From: Magnetovibrio sp.
GTDB taxonomy: Bacteria > Pseudomonadota > Alphaproteobacteria > Rhodospirillales > Casp-alpha2
DNA length: 64,000 bases
NCBI GenBank assembly: GCA_002722175.1
Contig: PBKU01000050.1
Location: 62,001-126,000 of the forward strand
Direction of reading: 5' to 3'
Shown here: piece by piece, positions 34,819 through 43,596 of the stretch
Layout: each line of letters starts with the position of its first letter
Numbering within the stretch: position 1 is the stretch's first letter
The notes under the pieces: generated by a model
Told to the model about the DNA's origin: nothing
Database searches by the model: none
Seen by the model: only the letters and a program-made list of their open reading frames with translations
Program-made: the position numbers and the translations under genes

Positions 34819-36170
34819 TACCCAATGGGAATAATTCAGGTTTTGGAAAGGGGATAATTATTTGTGCCCCTTCTTCAGGAAGCGGGAAAACTCTGTTGAC
34901 ACTTGGGTTGCTGCGTTATTTGCGTAATAGCGGAGTGCGCGTTGTATCTGGGAAAGTAGGACCTGATTACATTGATGCAGCATTTCATGTTGCCGCAAGT
35001 GGGGCCCAATGCAAAAATCTAGACCCATGGGCCATGCGACCTTCTACGCTCTCTAGGTTTGTAAGTGATTTAGCAATTTCTTCCGAAATAGTGATTATTG
35101 AAGGTGTAATGGGGTTGTTCGATGGTGTTGGGCTTCCATGTGACCCCAATGACGGATCTTCGGCAGCACTGGCTGCAATGATCAACTTACCGGTCGTTTT
35201 AGTTATTGATGCGTCAGGTCAAGCGGAGTCAGCGGCTGTCGTTCTTAAAGCTTTTGCAAACGAAAGAAAGTCAGTCAAAATTAAGGGAGTTATTTTTAAT
35301 TTTGTTGGAAGTAAACGACACGCTGATATTTTGAGTGAAGCGGTGCGGCATTATGCACCAGGAATAAAAGTATTGGGGGCCTTACCTAAAAATAGGGAAA
35401 TGGTTTTACCTGAAAGGCATTTAGGTTTGGTACAAGCACTGGAGCACCCCTCACTCAATGCATTTTTGGACAAAGCAGCTTCGTGGGTAGGAGAAAATAT
35501 TGATGTTTCGAGTCTTTGTAATTTTGCGCGAACATCTTCAAAAATGACATCAAACAAAGCTGAAATATTACTGAGTCCACTGGGGCAGCATATTGCTGTA
35601 GCTAGAGATGCAGCTTTTAGTTTTACTTATGATAGTATACTAGATGGCTGGAGGTCGGCGGGTGCTGAAGTTTCGTTTTTTTCACCAGTATCTGATGAAG
35701 GGCCAAGCAAAAATGCAGATGCGATCTTTATGCCAGGAGGGTACCCGGAATTGCATTTAGGTGTGTTGTCTAGCAATGAAAATTTCTTATCCGGAGTTAG
35801 AAGAGCCGCTTCGAGAGGCGTTGTCGTATATGGTGAATGTGGCGGATACATGGTTCTTGGTGAGGGGGTTGTTGATAATAATGGTGAGCGGTACCCAATG
35901 TTAGGCTTATTGGGGTTAGAAGCAACTGTTGAAGCACCTAAATTACATCTAGGGTATCGTCAAGTATCCTTAATAAAAAACGGAGTTCTAGGAGAGATTA
36001 AAAAGAGGTTTCGTGGACATGAGTTTCATTTTGCATCTTTTTTCGAACAAAGGGCAGACGCTTCATTATTTAATGTTGAGGATGCCAACGGGCGTAACTT
36101 AAATAAACAGGGGCTTGAAAGAAAAAACGTTTTTGGTTCATTCATTCACTTGATTGATTCTGTAGACTAA
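34815..36170 (+). CDS. cobB: cobyrinate / hydrogenobyrinate a,c-diamide synthase CobB/CbiA
   Basis: Amidates the a and c side chains of (hydrogeno)byrinic acid with glutamine and ATP. The N-terminal dethiobiotin-synthetase-like domain has the P-loop CAPSSGSGKTLLTLG near residue 19 and KVGPDYIDAAFH near 45. The C-terminal glutaminase domain has PGGYPELHLG near 311, the nucleophile Cys in VVVYGECGGYM near 342, and the His of FRGHEFHFASFFE near 400. The start is a TTG at 34815 that overlaps the SCO1 stop by four bases, with no better ATG in frame nearby. The length of 451 is normal. Confidence 0.95.
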   Translation: MIPNGNNSGFGKGIIICAPSSGSGKTLLTLGLLRYLRNSGVRVVSGKVGPDYIDAAFHVAASGAQCKNLDPWAMRPSTLSRFVSDLAISSEIVIIEGVMGLFDGVGLPCDPNDGSSAALAAMINLPVVLVIDASGQAESAAVVLKAFANERKSVKIKGVIFNFVGSKRHADILSEAVRHYAPGIKVLGALPKNREMVLPERHLGLVQALEHPSLNAFLDKAASWVGENIDVSSLCNFARTSSKMTSNKAEILLSPLGQHIAVARDAAFSFTYDSILDGWRSAGAEVSFFSPVSDEGPSKNADAIFMPGGYPELHLGVLSSNENFLSGVRRAASRGVVVYGECGGYMVLGEGVVDNNGERYPMLGLLGLEATVEAPKLHLGYRQVSLIKNGVLGEIKKRFRGHEFHFASFFEQRADASLFNVEDANGRNLNKQGLERKNVFGSFIHLIDSVD

Positions 36171-36255
36171 GGTGCTGATTTGATACCTAGGCGCTGTTCC
36201 CTAAACCAGAGAATGAAGTCAATCATTAGGTGTTTTAAGGAAATATCGATATATA

Positions 36256-36684
36256 ATGTTTTGGAAAACTAAATCCTTGAATCAAATGACCCGAGCTGAA
36301 TGGGAGTCTTTATGCGATGGTTGCGGTAAATGTTGTCTTAGCAAACTAGAGGATGACGAGACCAGAGAGATATATTTTACGAACGTTGCTTGCCGCTTAT
36401 TAGATCTCCATACTTGTCGTTGCGTGAGTTACAGCGATAGAAAGCGTTTTGTTCCAGACTGCCAAACACTATCGCCAAAAAATCTTGATAAACTTTCATG
36501 GCTCCCAGAAACTTGTGCATATCGTCTTTTATCAAAGGGTGAGGACTTGAAGTGGTGGCATCCCCTAGTGTCAGGAGATTCAGAGACAGTTCATCAAGCA
36601 TCAGTTTCGGTTCGTGGGCGTGCTGTATCAGAACGAGAAACAAAAAACTTAGACGATTATATTGTTAGCTGGCCAGAACGATAG
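36256..36684 (+). CDS. YcgN/UPF0260 family cysteine cluster protein
   Basis: A 142-residue protein with the cluster CDGCGKCCLSK at residues 22-32, a pattern of the zinc/iron-chelating YcgN (UPF0260, PF03692-like) family. Further cysteines lie at VACRLLDLHTCRCVSY, CQTL and ETCAYRLL. It probably binds a metal or Fe-S cluster; its cellular role is not known. The gene lies 85 bp after cobB and 15 bp before the broken YgjP-like gene, and may be co-transcribed with it. Confidence 0.9.
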   Translation: MFWKTKSLNQMTRAEWESLCDGCGKCCLSKLEDDETREIYFTNVACRLLDLHTCRCVSYSDRKRFVPDCQTLSPKNLDKLSWLPETCAYRLLSKGEDLKWWHPLVSGDSETVHQASVSVRGRAVSERETKNLDDYIVSWPER

Positions 36685-36699
36685 AAACAAATAACTGTA

Positions 36700-37399
36700 A
36701 TGGAAATATTTGAACGGACAATATGTATTGGGGGGAAGCCTACTCCGTTATTGATCAGACGCAACAAAAATGCTCGGCGTGTAATTCTTCGTGTGAGTGA
36801 AAAGCATAATGGTTTGATTGTAACATTACCGCCATTAGGAACATTAGATGATGTGCGCGATATAGTTACAAAACAAGAAAAATGGGTGCAATCACGATTA
36901 GCTCAGGTTTTAGTTCACATACCTTTTGAAGCGGGGGTAGAGATCCCCATATTTGGGGTGTCACATAAAATTTGCCATTTTCCTAATGACTACGGCGGTG
37001 TTTGGCGAGCATCGGGAAAACTCTGCGTTACTGGACGCACAGAGCACGTAGCGCGTCGGATTCGTGATTGGTTTCGAAGAGAAGCGCAAGGTTCAGATTC
37101 GGCCTATTGCTGAAGCAAAAGCTCGGATATTAAGATCAAATATAGGGCGAGTCACAATCAAAGATACAAGAACTCGGTGGGGGTCTTGTTCTGCAAAAGG
37201 CAATTTAAACTTTTCGTGGCGAATACTTTTGATGCCAAAAAAGGTTTTTGAGTACATTATAATTCATGAAGTGGCCCATTTACGTGAACAAAACCATGGG
37301 AAAGAGTTTTGGAAACTAGTCCAGTTCATGCATCCGAATTTTGACCATTCAAGGCTTTGGTTGAAAAAATATGGTGAAAAACTTCACAGAATTGGCTGA
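36700..37399 (+). pseudogene. YgjP-like M48-type metallopeptidase gene, frameshifted
   Basis: Two overlapping frames together encode one YgjP-like protein of roughly 232 residues. The first (36700 to about 37085, continuing out of phase to 37113) holds the N-terminal half, ending in RRIRDWFRREA. The second (about 37085-37399) holds RTRWGSCSAKGNLNFSWRI and the zinc-binding motif IIHEVAHLREQNHGKEFW. A net +1 shift is needed between 37080 and 37100. The active-site motif is intact, so the break is recent, a sequencing error, or programmed; no clear slippery heptamer is seen. The downstream piece has only a weak own start. Confidence 0.75.
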
Positions 37400-37540
37400 G
37401 TATTGAAAGAACAAAGATAATTTAATTCGACATGTAAATTGCGAGCAAATCAAAAAAGTAAAAGTACCAGGTTTAGGATTCGATTTATCTTTTGTTTAAT
37501 TGTAGGGTTGAAGAAAATATGTACAAGCTTTGTGGATGAT

Positions 37541-38950
37541 CTATCTAATCCGGATAACCGCCTGTTTTCCGACCATACAAAAGCCAATATAATCAGTGAC
37601 CCAGTTGTATTTTTTACGGGCTTCTTGGAATGCTTTATATTCATCGGATTGCCACGTGGGGTTTATTAAATATTCATCAAAAACCAAAATAGTGCCATTT
37701 TTTATGCGCGGAGCTAATAGATTGAGTATAATTTTTGTAGAAGAGTAGAGGTCACAGTCAATGTTAGCGAAAGCAATTGTCTCGGTGAAGCGGTCAAGGA
37801 AGGGCGGAAGTGTTTTTTCAAAGCTTCCAACATGAATATCGACATTTTTTGGAAGGTCGGGAACCACAGCATTTGTGGAGTAAACCCCAATTTGTTCGTC
37901 ACCCCAAGCTTCGGGTAAGCCCAGAAAGGAGTCAAAACCGTGTATTTTTCGCGTAGTCATTCCGGCTATAAATCGGATTGAAGTACCGTGGCGGACACCA
38001 AATTCACAGATTAGCCCTTCGTTAGGTGAAATATCAAAGGCATAACTTAAAGTACTAAAGGTGTCTGATATCATTCTTGTATTTTTCGTTCGGTTCTTTC
38101 TTACATATTCCCAGCTACTAAGTCGCTCACGATCCACAGTATCTGTATTATCTAGTTTTGAGAATACCTCGACGGCTTGGCCTATATTTCCACTTTCCTC
38201 TAAAGCGACGCCTAAATAGAATCGGGCCAGGCTATGGGCTGGATTGACAGTGATAGCATGAGAAAGTGTTTTTGCAGCTTCTTCAAGGCTAACTGTAAAC
38301 AAGGTTAGACCGAGATTGCACAGTGCATCGCAGTGATTTGGGGAGAGGCTGAGTACCTGGAGATAAGCTTTTATGGCACGACTGTAGTGACCTTGCTCGC
38401 GGATGGCATTTGCTAAATTATAGTGGGCGTCAATATATTCGGGGCAGAGTTTTATTGCATGAAGAGCTTTTTCTTCTGCTTCTTGGTAAAGGCCTAATTC
38501 AGAAAGTATTGAGGCAAGATTAGAATAGGGTTGAGGTAAAGTTGGATCAAGCTTTATGGCAAAGCGATACGTCTCGACGGCACTATTTATGTCATTTATT
38601 TGGCACAAAGAATTAGCTAAATTATAATGTGTTACGGCATTTGAAGGATTGATTTTAATCGCTGTTCTATGCGCTGCAATAGATTCACCGAAGCGGCCTA
38701 ATGCATGCAAGGCATTTCCTCGATTTGAATGTGCATCTGGGGAAGCAGGGTCTAATTCAATGTATTGATCTAAAAGCTTTAAGGCTTTTTCTGGTTGCTT
38801 TTTTTCAAGATAAAGAGCGGCTAACAAGTGTATTGCATTAGAGTGGGTTGCATTTCTACCTAAGATATCATGGCAGTATTTTTCTGCTTTTGAGGGGAAT
38901 CCTGCATTTTGTGCAGTAACAGCTTTTTTCCACAAAAGTTCAATACTCAT
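37541..38950 (-). CDS. TPR-repeat protein fused to a TylF/macrocin-O-methyltransferase-like domain
   Basis: Residues 1 to about 275 consist of some seven to eight tetratricopeptide repeats of 34 residues, each with the A-N or N-L positions (for example HYNLANSLCQ and PYSNLASILSE). The C-terminal part, from about 305 to 469, is a TylF-type methyltransferase domain with GLICEFGVRHGTSIRFIAG near 307, HGFDSFLGLPEAWG near 333 and IDCDLYSSTK near 395. The substrate may be a sugar or glycan bound by the TPR scaffold, but this is inference. It stands alone: it converges on the YgjP-like gene and has 578 bp of non-coding DNA upstream. Confidence 0.8.
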   Translation of the reverse strand: MSIELLWKKAVTAQNAGFPSKAEKYCHDILGRNATHSNAIHLLAALYLEKKQPEKALKLLDQYIELDPASPDAHSNRGNALHALGRFGESIAAHRTAIKINPSNAVTHYNLANSLCQINDINSAVETYRFAIKLDPTLPQPYSNLASILSELGLYQEAEEKALHAIKLCPEYIDAHYNLANAIREQGHYSRAIKAYLQVLSLSPNHCDALCNLGLTLFTVSLEEAAKTLSHAITVNPAHSLARFYLGVALEESGNIGQAVEVFSKLDNTDTVDRERLSSWEYVRKNRTKNTRMISDTFSTLSYAFDISPNEGLICEFGVRHGTSIRFIAGMTTRKIHGFDSFLGLPEAWGDEQIGVYSTNAVVPDLPKNVDIHVGSFEKTLPPFLDRFTETIAFANIDCDLYSSTKIILNLLAPRIKNGTILVFDEYLINPTWQSDEYKAFQEARKKYNWVTDYIGFCMVGKQAVIRIR

Positions 38951-39528
38951 AAGGTAAATACTCTAGATTGAATTTTCTGATCTTATCTTTTTGGCAATAA
39001 TAACTTAAGTAGGCTATCTATCATTAATTTTTTTGTAGCGTTAGACACGGGGTTACTTCCTTTGAAGGTTGCGATTGGTCTGAAAAGTGGTTAAAGAGTA
39101 CCTGTTTTATAGCAGAAATAGGCAACAGTAATTTTTAGTTTTTAATTAAATATCCTCACTTCACGTTTAATATTTACAGATTCAAGGTTAGTTGCATATT
39201 GTGTAAGGCCTGAAAGTTATTTTTTTCGGGTGATTAACACTTGGTTTTTTAGAGATATTTCCTTTTTTGAAACAAAATTTTTGTGGCGTAATTTTTTGTT
39301 ACGTTGAGTGACTGTTTATCGGTAAAATCCATCAATGGTGTTATTAGAGGAATCACCTAAATTATGTTCTTAAATAAAGAGGGTCATTGACTTTAATAGA
39401 AATATTGAAAAGAAAAAGAAGAAGAAGCTTCTAATTTTATCTGATAGTAGTTAATTCATTAAGGCGAATCATGACGTTGGAATAAATAACCATTATTTTA
39501 GAAAATATATTTTACGAGATTGCTAATT
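38951..39528. other. 578-bp AT-rich intergenic stretch before panC
   Basis: No open frame with family features and no tRNA-like fold was recognised on either strand. The sequence is strongly AT-rich with homopolymer runs and lies between two divergently transcribed genes (the TPR protein on minus and panC on plus), so it must hold both promoters. The purine tract AAAAGAAAAAGAAGAAGAAG near 39409-39428 is the most visible local feature. Confidence 0.4.
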
Positions 39529-40386
39529 ATGCAAATAGTGCGAAGAATTAAGGACTTTAAAAGGGCCCTGTTAGAATGGCGTAAAGAAGAATTACGGGTT
39601 GCTTTGGTTCCAACTATGGGGGCTCTTCATGATGGGCATTTATCTCTAGTTGATAAGGCCAAGACGCGGAGTGACCGAGTTATTGGCACCTCATTTGTAA
39701 ATCCAAAGCAATTTTCTCCTGATGAAGACTTAAAGATTTATCCGAGAGATGAAGTCTCAGATAAGATTAAATTTGAAAAAGCCGGAGCATCATTGCTCTT
39801 TGTCCCGTCTGTTGCTGAAATGTATCCTTCCGGATATCTAACCAAGGTATACGTTAAAGGGATTAGCGATATTTTAGAAGGCAAATATCGTCCTCATTAT
39901 CTTTCAGGAGTAGCTACAATTGTCTCAAAATTATTAATATTGGCAAAGCCGGATATTGCCATATTTGGTGAAAAAGATTATCAACAGCTTTGCTTGGTTC
40001 GGACGCTGGTTCGAGATTTGAATCTAGAAGTAGAAATTTTGGGTGTCCCTACCGTTCGTGAACTTGATGGTTTAGCGATGTCATCACGCAACACTTATCT
40101 TTCTTCTTCCCAAAGAAAAATTGCTCCTAATCTTTTTGAAGAGCTGCGTGGCATTTGTGAAATTGCAAGAAAAAACGGTGATATTGATAGAGCGTGCATT
40201 AGCGCAACACAAAAATTGTTAAAAAAAGGATACGACAAAGTTGATTATATTGTTTGCCGGGACTCCCATACTCTTTCTAAATATGACCCCAGAAAAAATT
40301 CTGGGCGCGTTTTAGGGGCCGCGTGGCTTGGTAAAACTCGCCTGATTGACAATTTAGAGATCTCCAGTCGTCGGGTGGAAAGCTAG
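39529..40386 (+). CDS. panC: pantoate--beta-alanine ligase PanC
   Basis: Condenses pantoate and beta-alanine with ATP to make pantothenate. From the ATG at 39529 the 285 residues match the family's length. Signature motifs are LVPTMGALHDGHLSLV near residues 26-41 (the HIGH-like nucleotide loop), FGEKDYQQL near 145 and MSSRNTYLS near 182. The TTG at 39520 would add three residues. panB is not adjacent. A strong stem-loop follows 129 bp downstream. Confidence 0.95.
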   Translation: MQIVRRIKDFKRALLEWRKEELRVALVPTMGALHDGHLSLVDKAKTRSDRVIGTSFVNPKQFSPDEDLKIYPRDEVSDKIKFEKAGASLLFVPSVAEMYPSGYLTKVYVKGISDILEGKYRPHYLSGVATIVSKLLILAKPDIAIFGEKDYQQLCLVRTLVRDLNLEVEILGVPTVRELDGLAMSSRNTYLSSSQRKIAPNLFEELRGICEIARKNGDIDRACISATQKLLKKGYDKVDYIVCRDSHTLSKYDPRKNSGRVLGAAWLGKTRLIDNLEISSRRVES

Positions 40387-40514
40387 AAAACTAAATTACA
40401 TGAGATTTCTAAATTGGAAAGTACAATTCCTTAATTGCAGATGAAGAAAAGTTCCTCACTGCACAGAAATGGCCAAAATAGCTACTACAATTGTTTGATG
40501 TTTTGAAGAAGTAA

Positions 40515-40546
40515 CCCTGCTAAGCCGGTATGCCGGCCTAGCAGGG
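40515..40546. terminator. strong stem-loop between convergent panC and the GMC dehydrogenase gene
   Basis: The arms CCCTGCTA-A-GCCGG (40515-40528) and CCGGC-C-TAGCAGGG (40533-40546) form 13 base pairs with one A/C mismatch and a four-base loop, TATG. It lies between two converging genes, the position expected of a bidirectional terminator. The T-rich stretch follows only after about ten bases on the + strand and no A tract directly precedes it, so termination may be weak or partly Rho-dependent. Confidence 0.65.
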
Positions 40547-40568
40547 CTGTGAATTATTATTCTACTTT

Positions 40569-42137
40569 TTATAGGCTTCCACGTTTCATTTGCTTTGCAA
40601 TATAGTCAGCCTGCCGCATTGCGAGTGCGACAATTGTAAGAGTTGGGTTTTCCGCCGCGCCAGTAGTAAACTGACTCCCATCAGAAACAAATAAATTTCT
40701 AACATCGTGCGTACGGCCCCATTTATTAACAACACCGTCTCGCGCCTTTGCACTCATTCTATTTGTACCAAGGTTATGTGTCGATGGATAGGGTGGTGTT
40801 GGAAAGGTGCGAGTGGCACCAACTACATCATAAACAGCTGCACCCTGTTGGAATGCATGGTTACGCATGGCAGTGTCATTAGGGTGATCATCAAAATGGA
40901 CATTTGGCACTGGGAGCCCATATTGATCCTTTTCGGATGGATGCAGTGTAACGCCATTTTTTTCTTGAGGCATATCCTCTCCTACAAGCCACATACCTGC
41001 CATATGATCATACATATCCATTGCAGTCGTAAAATCTCGGCCCCAGGCTCCAGGGTTAAGAAAAGCCCCCATAAAGGGGACACCTAACGCAAGGGTTTCC
41101 ATTTCGTAACCGCCAACAAATCCGCGTTTAGGATCATTGATCGACTCATCGGTGATGATTCCAGCCATTGTTGTTCCGCGATACATATTAACAGGTTTAT
41201 CAAACACTGCGTAAACCGACCCCGTCATGTGCCGCATATAGTTTTTTCCGACTTGTCCAGAGGAATTGGCAAGCCCATCTGGGAATTGAGAGGATGCAGA
41301 GTTTAGCAAAAGACGCGGGCTCTCAAAGGAATTCCCTGCAATACAGACAACTCGTGCCTTTTGTACATGCTGCTTTCCATCTTTGTCAGCGTAAAGAACA
41401 CCCGTGGCTTTCCCAGCTTTATTGTGCTCTATTTTTAGAACCTGAGAATTTGCCCTAACTTCAAGTTTTCCTGTTTTTTCCCCTCTTGGAATATCAACAT
41501 ATAAGGTCGACCACTTTGCAGCAGATTTGCAGCCTTGAAAGCAAAATCCAATTTGTTGACATGCGCCACGTCCATGACGTGGTTTTGAATTGATCGCCAT
41601 TCGTCCAGTATGGCAATCTTTGTACCCAAGCTTATCTGCTCCGGCTTTCATAACTTTAAAGTTGTTATTACCGGGCAAACCAGGAATATCATTAGTTCGG
41701 GTAACACCTAGGTTGCTTTCTGCTTTTGCATACCATGGGGCCATGTCTTTTGCATCAATTGGCCAATCCAAAAGGCTTGCACCAGGGATATTACCATAAT
41801 GGGTAGCTACTTTCCATTCGTGTTCTTGAAAACGTAACGATGCACCTGCCCAGTGGATAGTTGAACCTCCGACTGCCTTGACAATCCAGGCTGGAAGTCC
41901 GGAAAAATCTCTAGCAACACGCCAATTTCCCGAGGTTGTTCTTTTATCTAGCCAGGAAATTTGTCCAAACATACCCCACTCGTCATTGCTGAAGTCAGGA
42001 ATTTCGTGGCGATCACCGGCCTCAAGGATTACAGTTTTTACACCATGCTGTGCCAATTCGGGACCAAGAGTTCCGCCCCCGGCACCCGAGCCTACAATGA
42101 CAACAACGCTATCATCATTTAAGTCAAATTTAGTCAT
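40569..42137 (-). CDS. GMC-family FAD-dependent oxidoreductase (large dehydrogenase subunit)
   Basis: A flavoprotein dehydrogenase of 522 residues that probably oxidises a sugar, sugar acid or alcohol. The FAD-binding motif VVIVGSGAGGGTLGPELA spans residues 12-29; IHWAGASLRFQ near 95 and the C-terminal THNLGTNRMS near 453 with FVSDGSQFTTGAAENPTLT near 485 are typical of the GMC gluconate/sorbitol dehydrogenase branch. Four to five cysteines cluster around CQQIGFCFQGC near 193-203, possibly an Fe-S site as in related glucose dehydrogenases. It is preceded by the Tat-exported subunit-3 gene, with 22 bp between them. Confidence 0.88.
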   Translation of the reverse strand: MTKFDLNDDSVVVIVGSGAGGGTLGPELAQHGVKTVILEAGDRHEIPDFSNDEWGMFGQISWLDKRTTSGNWRVARDFSGLPAWIVKAVGGSTIHWAGASLRFQEHEWKVATHYGNIPGASLLDWPIDAKDMAPWYAKAESNLGVTRTNDIPGLPGNNNFKVMKAGADKLGYKDCHTGRMAINSKPRHGRGACQQIGFCFQGCKSAAKWSTLYVDIPRGEKTGKLEVRANSQVLKIEHNKAGKATGVLYADKDGKQHVQKARVVCIAGNSFESPRLLLNSASSQFPDGLANSSGQVGKNYMRHMTGSVYAVFDKPVNMYRGTTMAGIITDESINDPKRGFVGGYEMETLALGVPFMGAFLNPGAWGRDFTTAMDMYDHMAGMWLVGEDMPQEKNGVTLHPSEKDQYGLPVPNVHFDDHPNDTAMRNHAFQQGAAVYDVVGATRTFPTPPYPSTHNLGTNRMSAKARDGVVNKWGRTHDVRNLFVSDGSQFTTGAAENPTLTIVALAMRQADYIAKQMKRGSL

Positions 42138-42159
42138 ATTTATCTCCCTTTAGGCTCTA

Positions 42160-42702
42160 CTAAAGCCAATCAATGTCATCAAAGCCACGATTAATATAGC
42201 CTCCCTTTGAAGCACTTGGCCCTTCATAACCAAATGTTGGCCAAACATCAGGGTTCCCATAAAGACCCCCAACTAGTGCGCCGCGTACCCGTTGGAAAAA
42301 AGGATCCTTTTCCATCTTCCGCAATATTTCAACGCGCTCTGATTCCCAGGCAACCTCTCCATAGGGAACTTTATGTTTTCTCATTGCTGCACTATTCAAG
42401 GCAGCAACCCCTTCTTCGAACGCACTTTTGTCGGCTTTATCTTTTGCTGCAGCGTCATCAAATCCCGCTACAACTTTAGCGTAATACTTATCCGCAATTT
42501 TATCATGTGGATAAATATCTCGTGCCATTTGCACTAGTGTAGCAAAAGTATCCGCAGTAAGTCCCTTCGCACTCGCAGCCCATGCTTTTCCTGCACCAAC
42601 AATTGTACCATTTGGCATGACTGTAAATGCGACCAAGGATGCTGTTCCAGCGCCCAAAACACTTCTTCTGGTCACTTTTGGTTTCTTGTCTATAACACGC
42701 AT
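42160..42702 (-). CDS. gluconate 2-dehydrogenase subunit 3-like protein with Tat signal
   Basis: A small subunit of 180 residues expected to pair with the GMC flavoprotein and carry it to the periplasm. The N-terminus has a twin-arginine motif, TRRSVLG at residues 11-17, followed by a hydrophobic stretch (TASLVAFTVMP) and a likely cleavage after AWAAS. The rest resembles the gluconate 2-dehydrogenase subunit 3 family (LVQMARDIYPHD near 52). The GMC subunit itself has no signal peptide, so hitchhiker export through this subunit is the natural reading. Confidence 0.82.
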   Translation of the reverse strand: MRVIDKKPKVTRRSVLGAGTASLVAFTVMPNGTIVGAGKAWAASAKGLTADTFATLVQMARDIYPHDKIADKYYAKVVAGFDDAAAKDKADKSAFEEGVAALNSAAMRKHKVPYGEVAWESERVEILRKMEKDPFFQRVRGALVGGLYGNPDVWPTFGYEGPSASKGGYINRGFDDIDWL

Positions 42703-42942
42703 ATAGTTTCCTCCTTCTGAAGTTTTACAAAATTACTATTAACTGCAATCAAAATACTATTGTCCTTAGGACTACCACCTTTTGTTGTTTCGACTATTAT
42801 TAACAGGAAGGTGAACCTTTTGACCATTTTTGTTATTTTACAGACAAAATATCTCAAAATTTAATAACATGAAAATGATCACGAATTTCTCCAATCAAAT
42901 TTCATCTTGCAAATATATGGCTTTTGCCATTCGATACCTCCT

Positions 42943-43332
42943 TTAACTACTTGGGTTAGAACTCAAAAACTTGATAATTTGTTGGCGTATCTTTGCGTCT
43001 TTCTCACTGTACATCATGTAGCTATCTGGAACCATGCCTTGTGGATTTTCAAGCCAACGATCGAGAGTTTTGGCAGACCATTGCCAGTCTGCAGATCTCA
43101 GTCCATCGGAGTATGGAAAATCCTTGATAGAACCTGCTTTACGGCCAATTATCTGATTCAGCGGAGGACCTTGCCTTCTAGCGGCACTAGGCGATAATGT
43201 GTGGCACACTCCGCAATTTTTTAAATAAACTTCCCTATCCCCTGCAAATCCATAGGGACATAGCATAAACGGAGTTACGCTGAGTATTATTAAGGTGATC
43301 ATTGTATTTTTCTGAGGATTTCTTTTCTTCAT
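42943..43332 (-). CDS. periplasmic class I cytochrome c
   Basis: A mono-heme cytochrome c of about 129 residues from the ATG at 43332 (a longer start at 43380 is possible). A signal peptide covers residues 1-30 (ITLIILSVTPFMLCPYGFAG). The heme site is CGVCH at residues 40-44, and the sixth ligand Met lies in NPQGMVPDSYMMY. It sits 240 bp upstream of the subunit-3 and GMC genes on the same strand and is a likely electron acceptor for that dehydrogenase, although the gap means it could have a separate promoter. Confidence 0.85.
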   Translation of the reverse strand: MKKRNPQKNTMITLIILSVTPFMLCPYGFAGDREVYLKNCGVCHTLSPSAARRQGPPLNQIIGRKAGSIKDFPYSDGLRSADWQWSAKTLDRWLENPQGMVPDSYMMYSEKDAKIRQQIIKFLSSNPSS

Positions 43333-43596
43333 CCTCTTTCTCGCAGCCGGTTCATTTTCTTTTCCAGTTTGGGACCTCAACTAATAGGCTTAACCTAACA
43401 GTTCATTATTCAGTGCTATCATCTTAACGGGGTACCTACAATCGGGCAAGAATTGACTACACCTTAGAAAAAAAAATATTAGGAGTATTTATGGAATGAC
43501 TATTTATCTTCTCTATATTTTTTAACATTAAGATCCCTCCAATTAGGAAAAAAAGCCAATCTGAACTAGCCCATTAATGCTAAATATTTTTCTAAT

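Noticed and set aside
37439-37669. Open frame on + downstream of the YgjP-like gene
   Set aside because: It overlaps the well-supported TPR-TylF gene on the other strand and has no recognisable motif.
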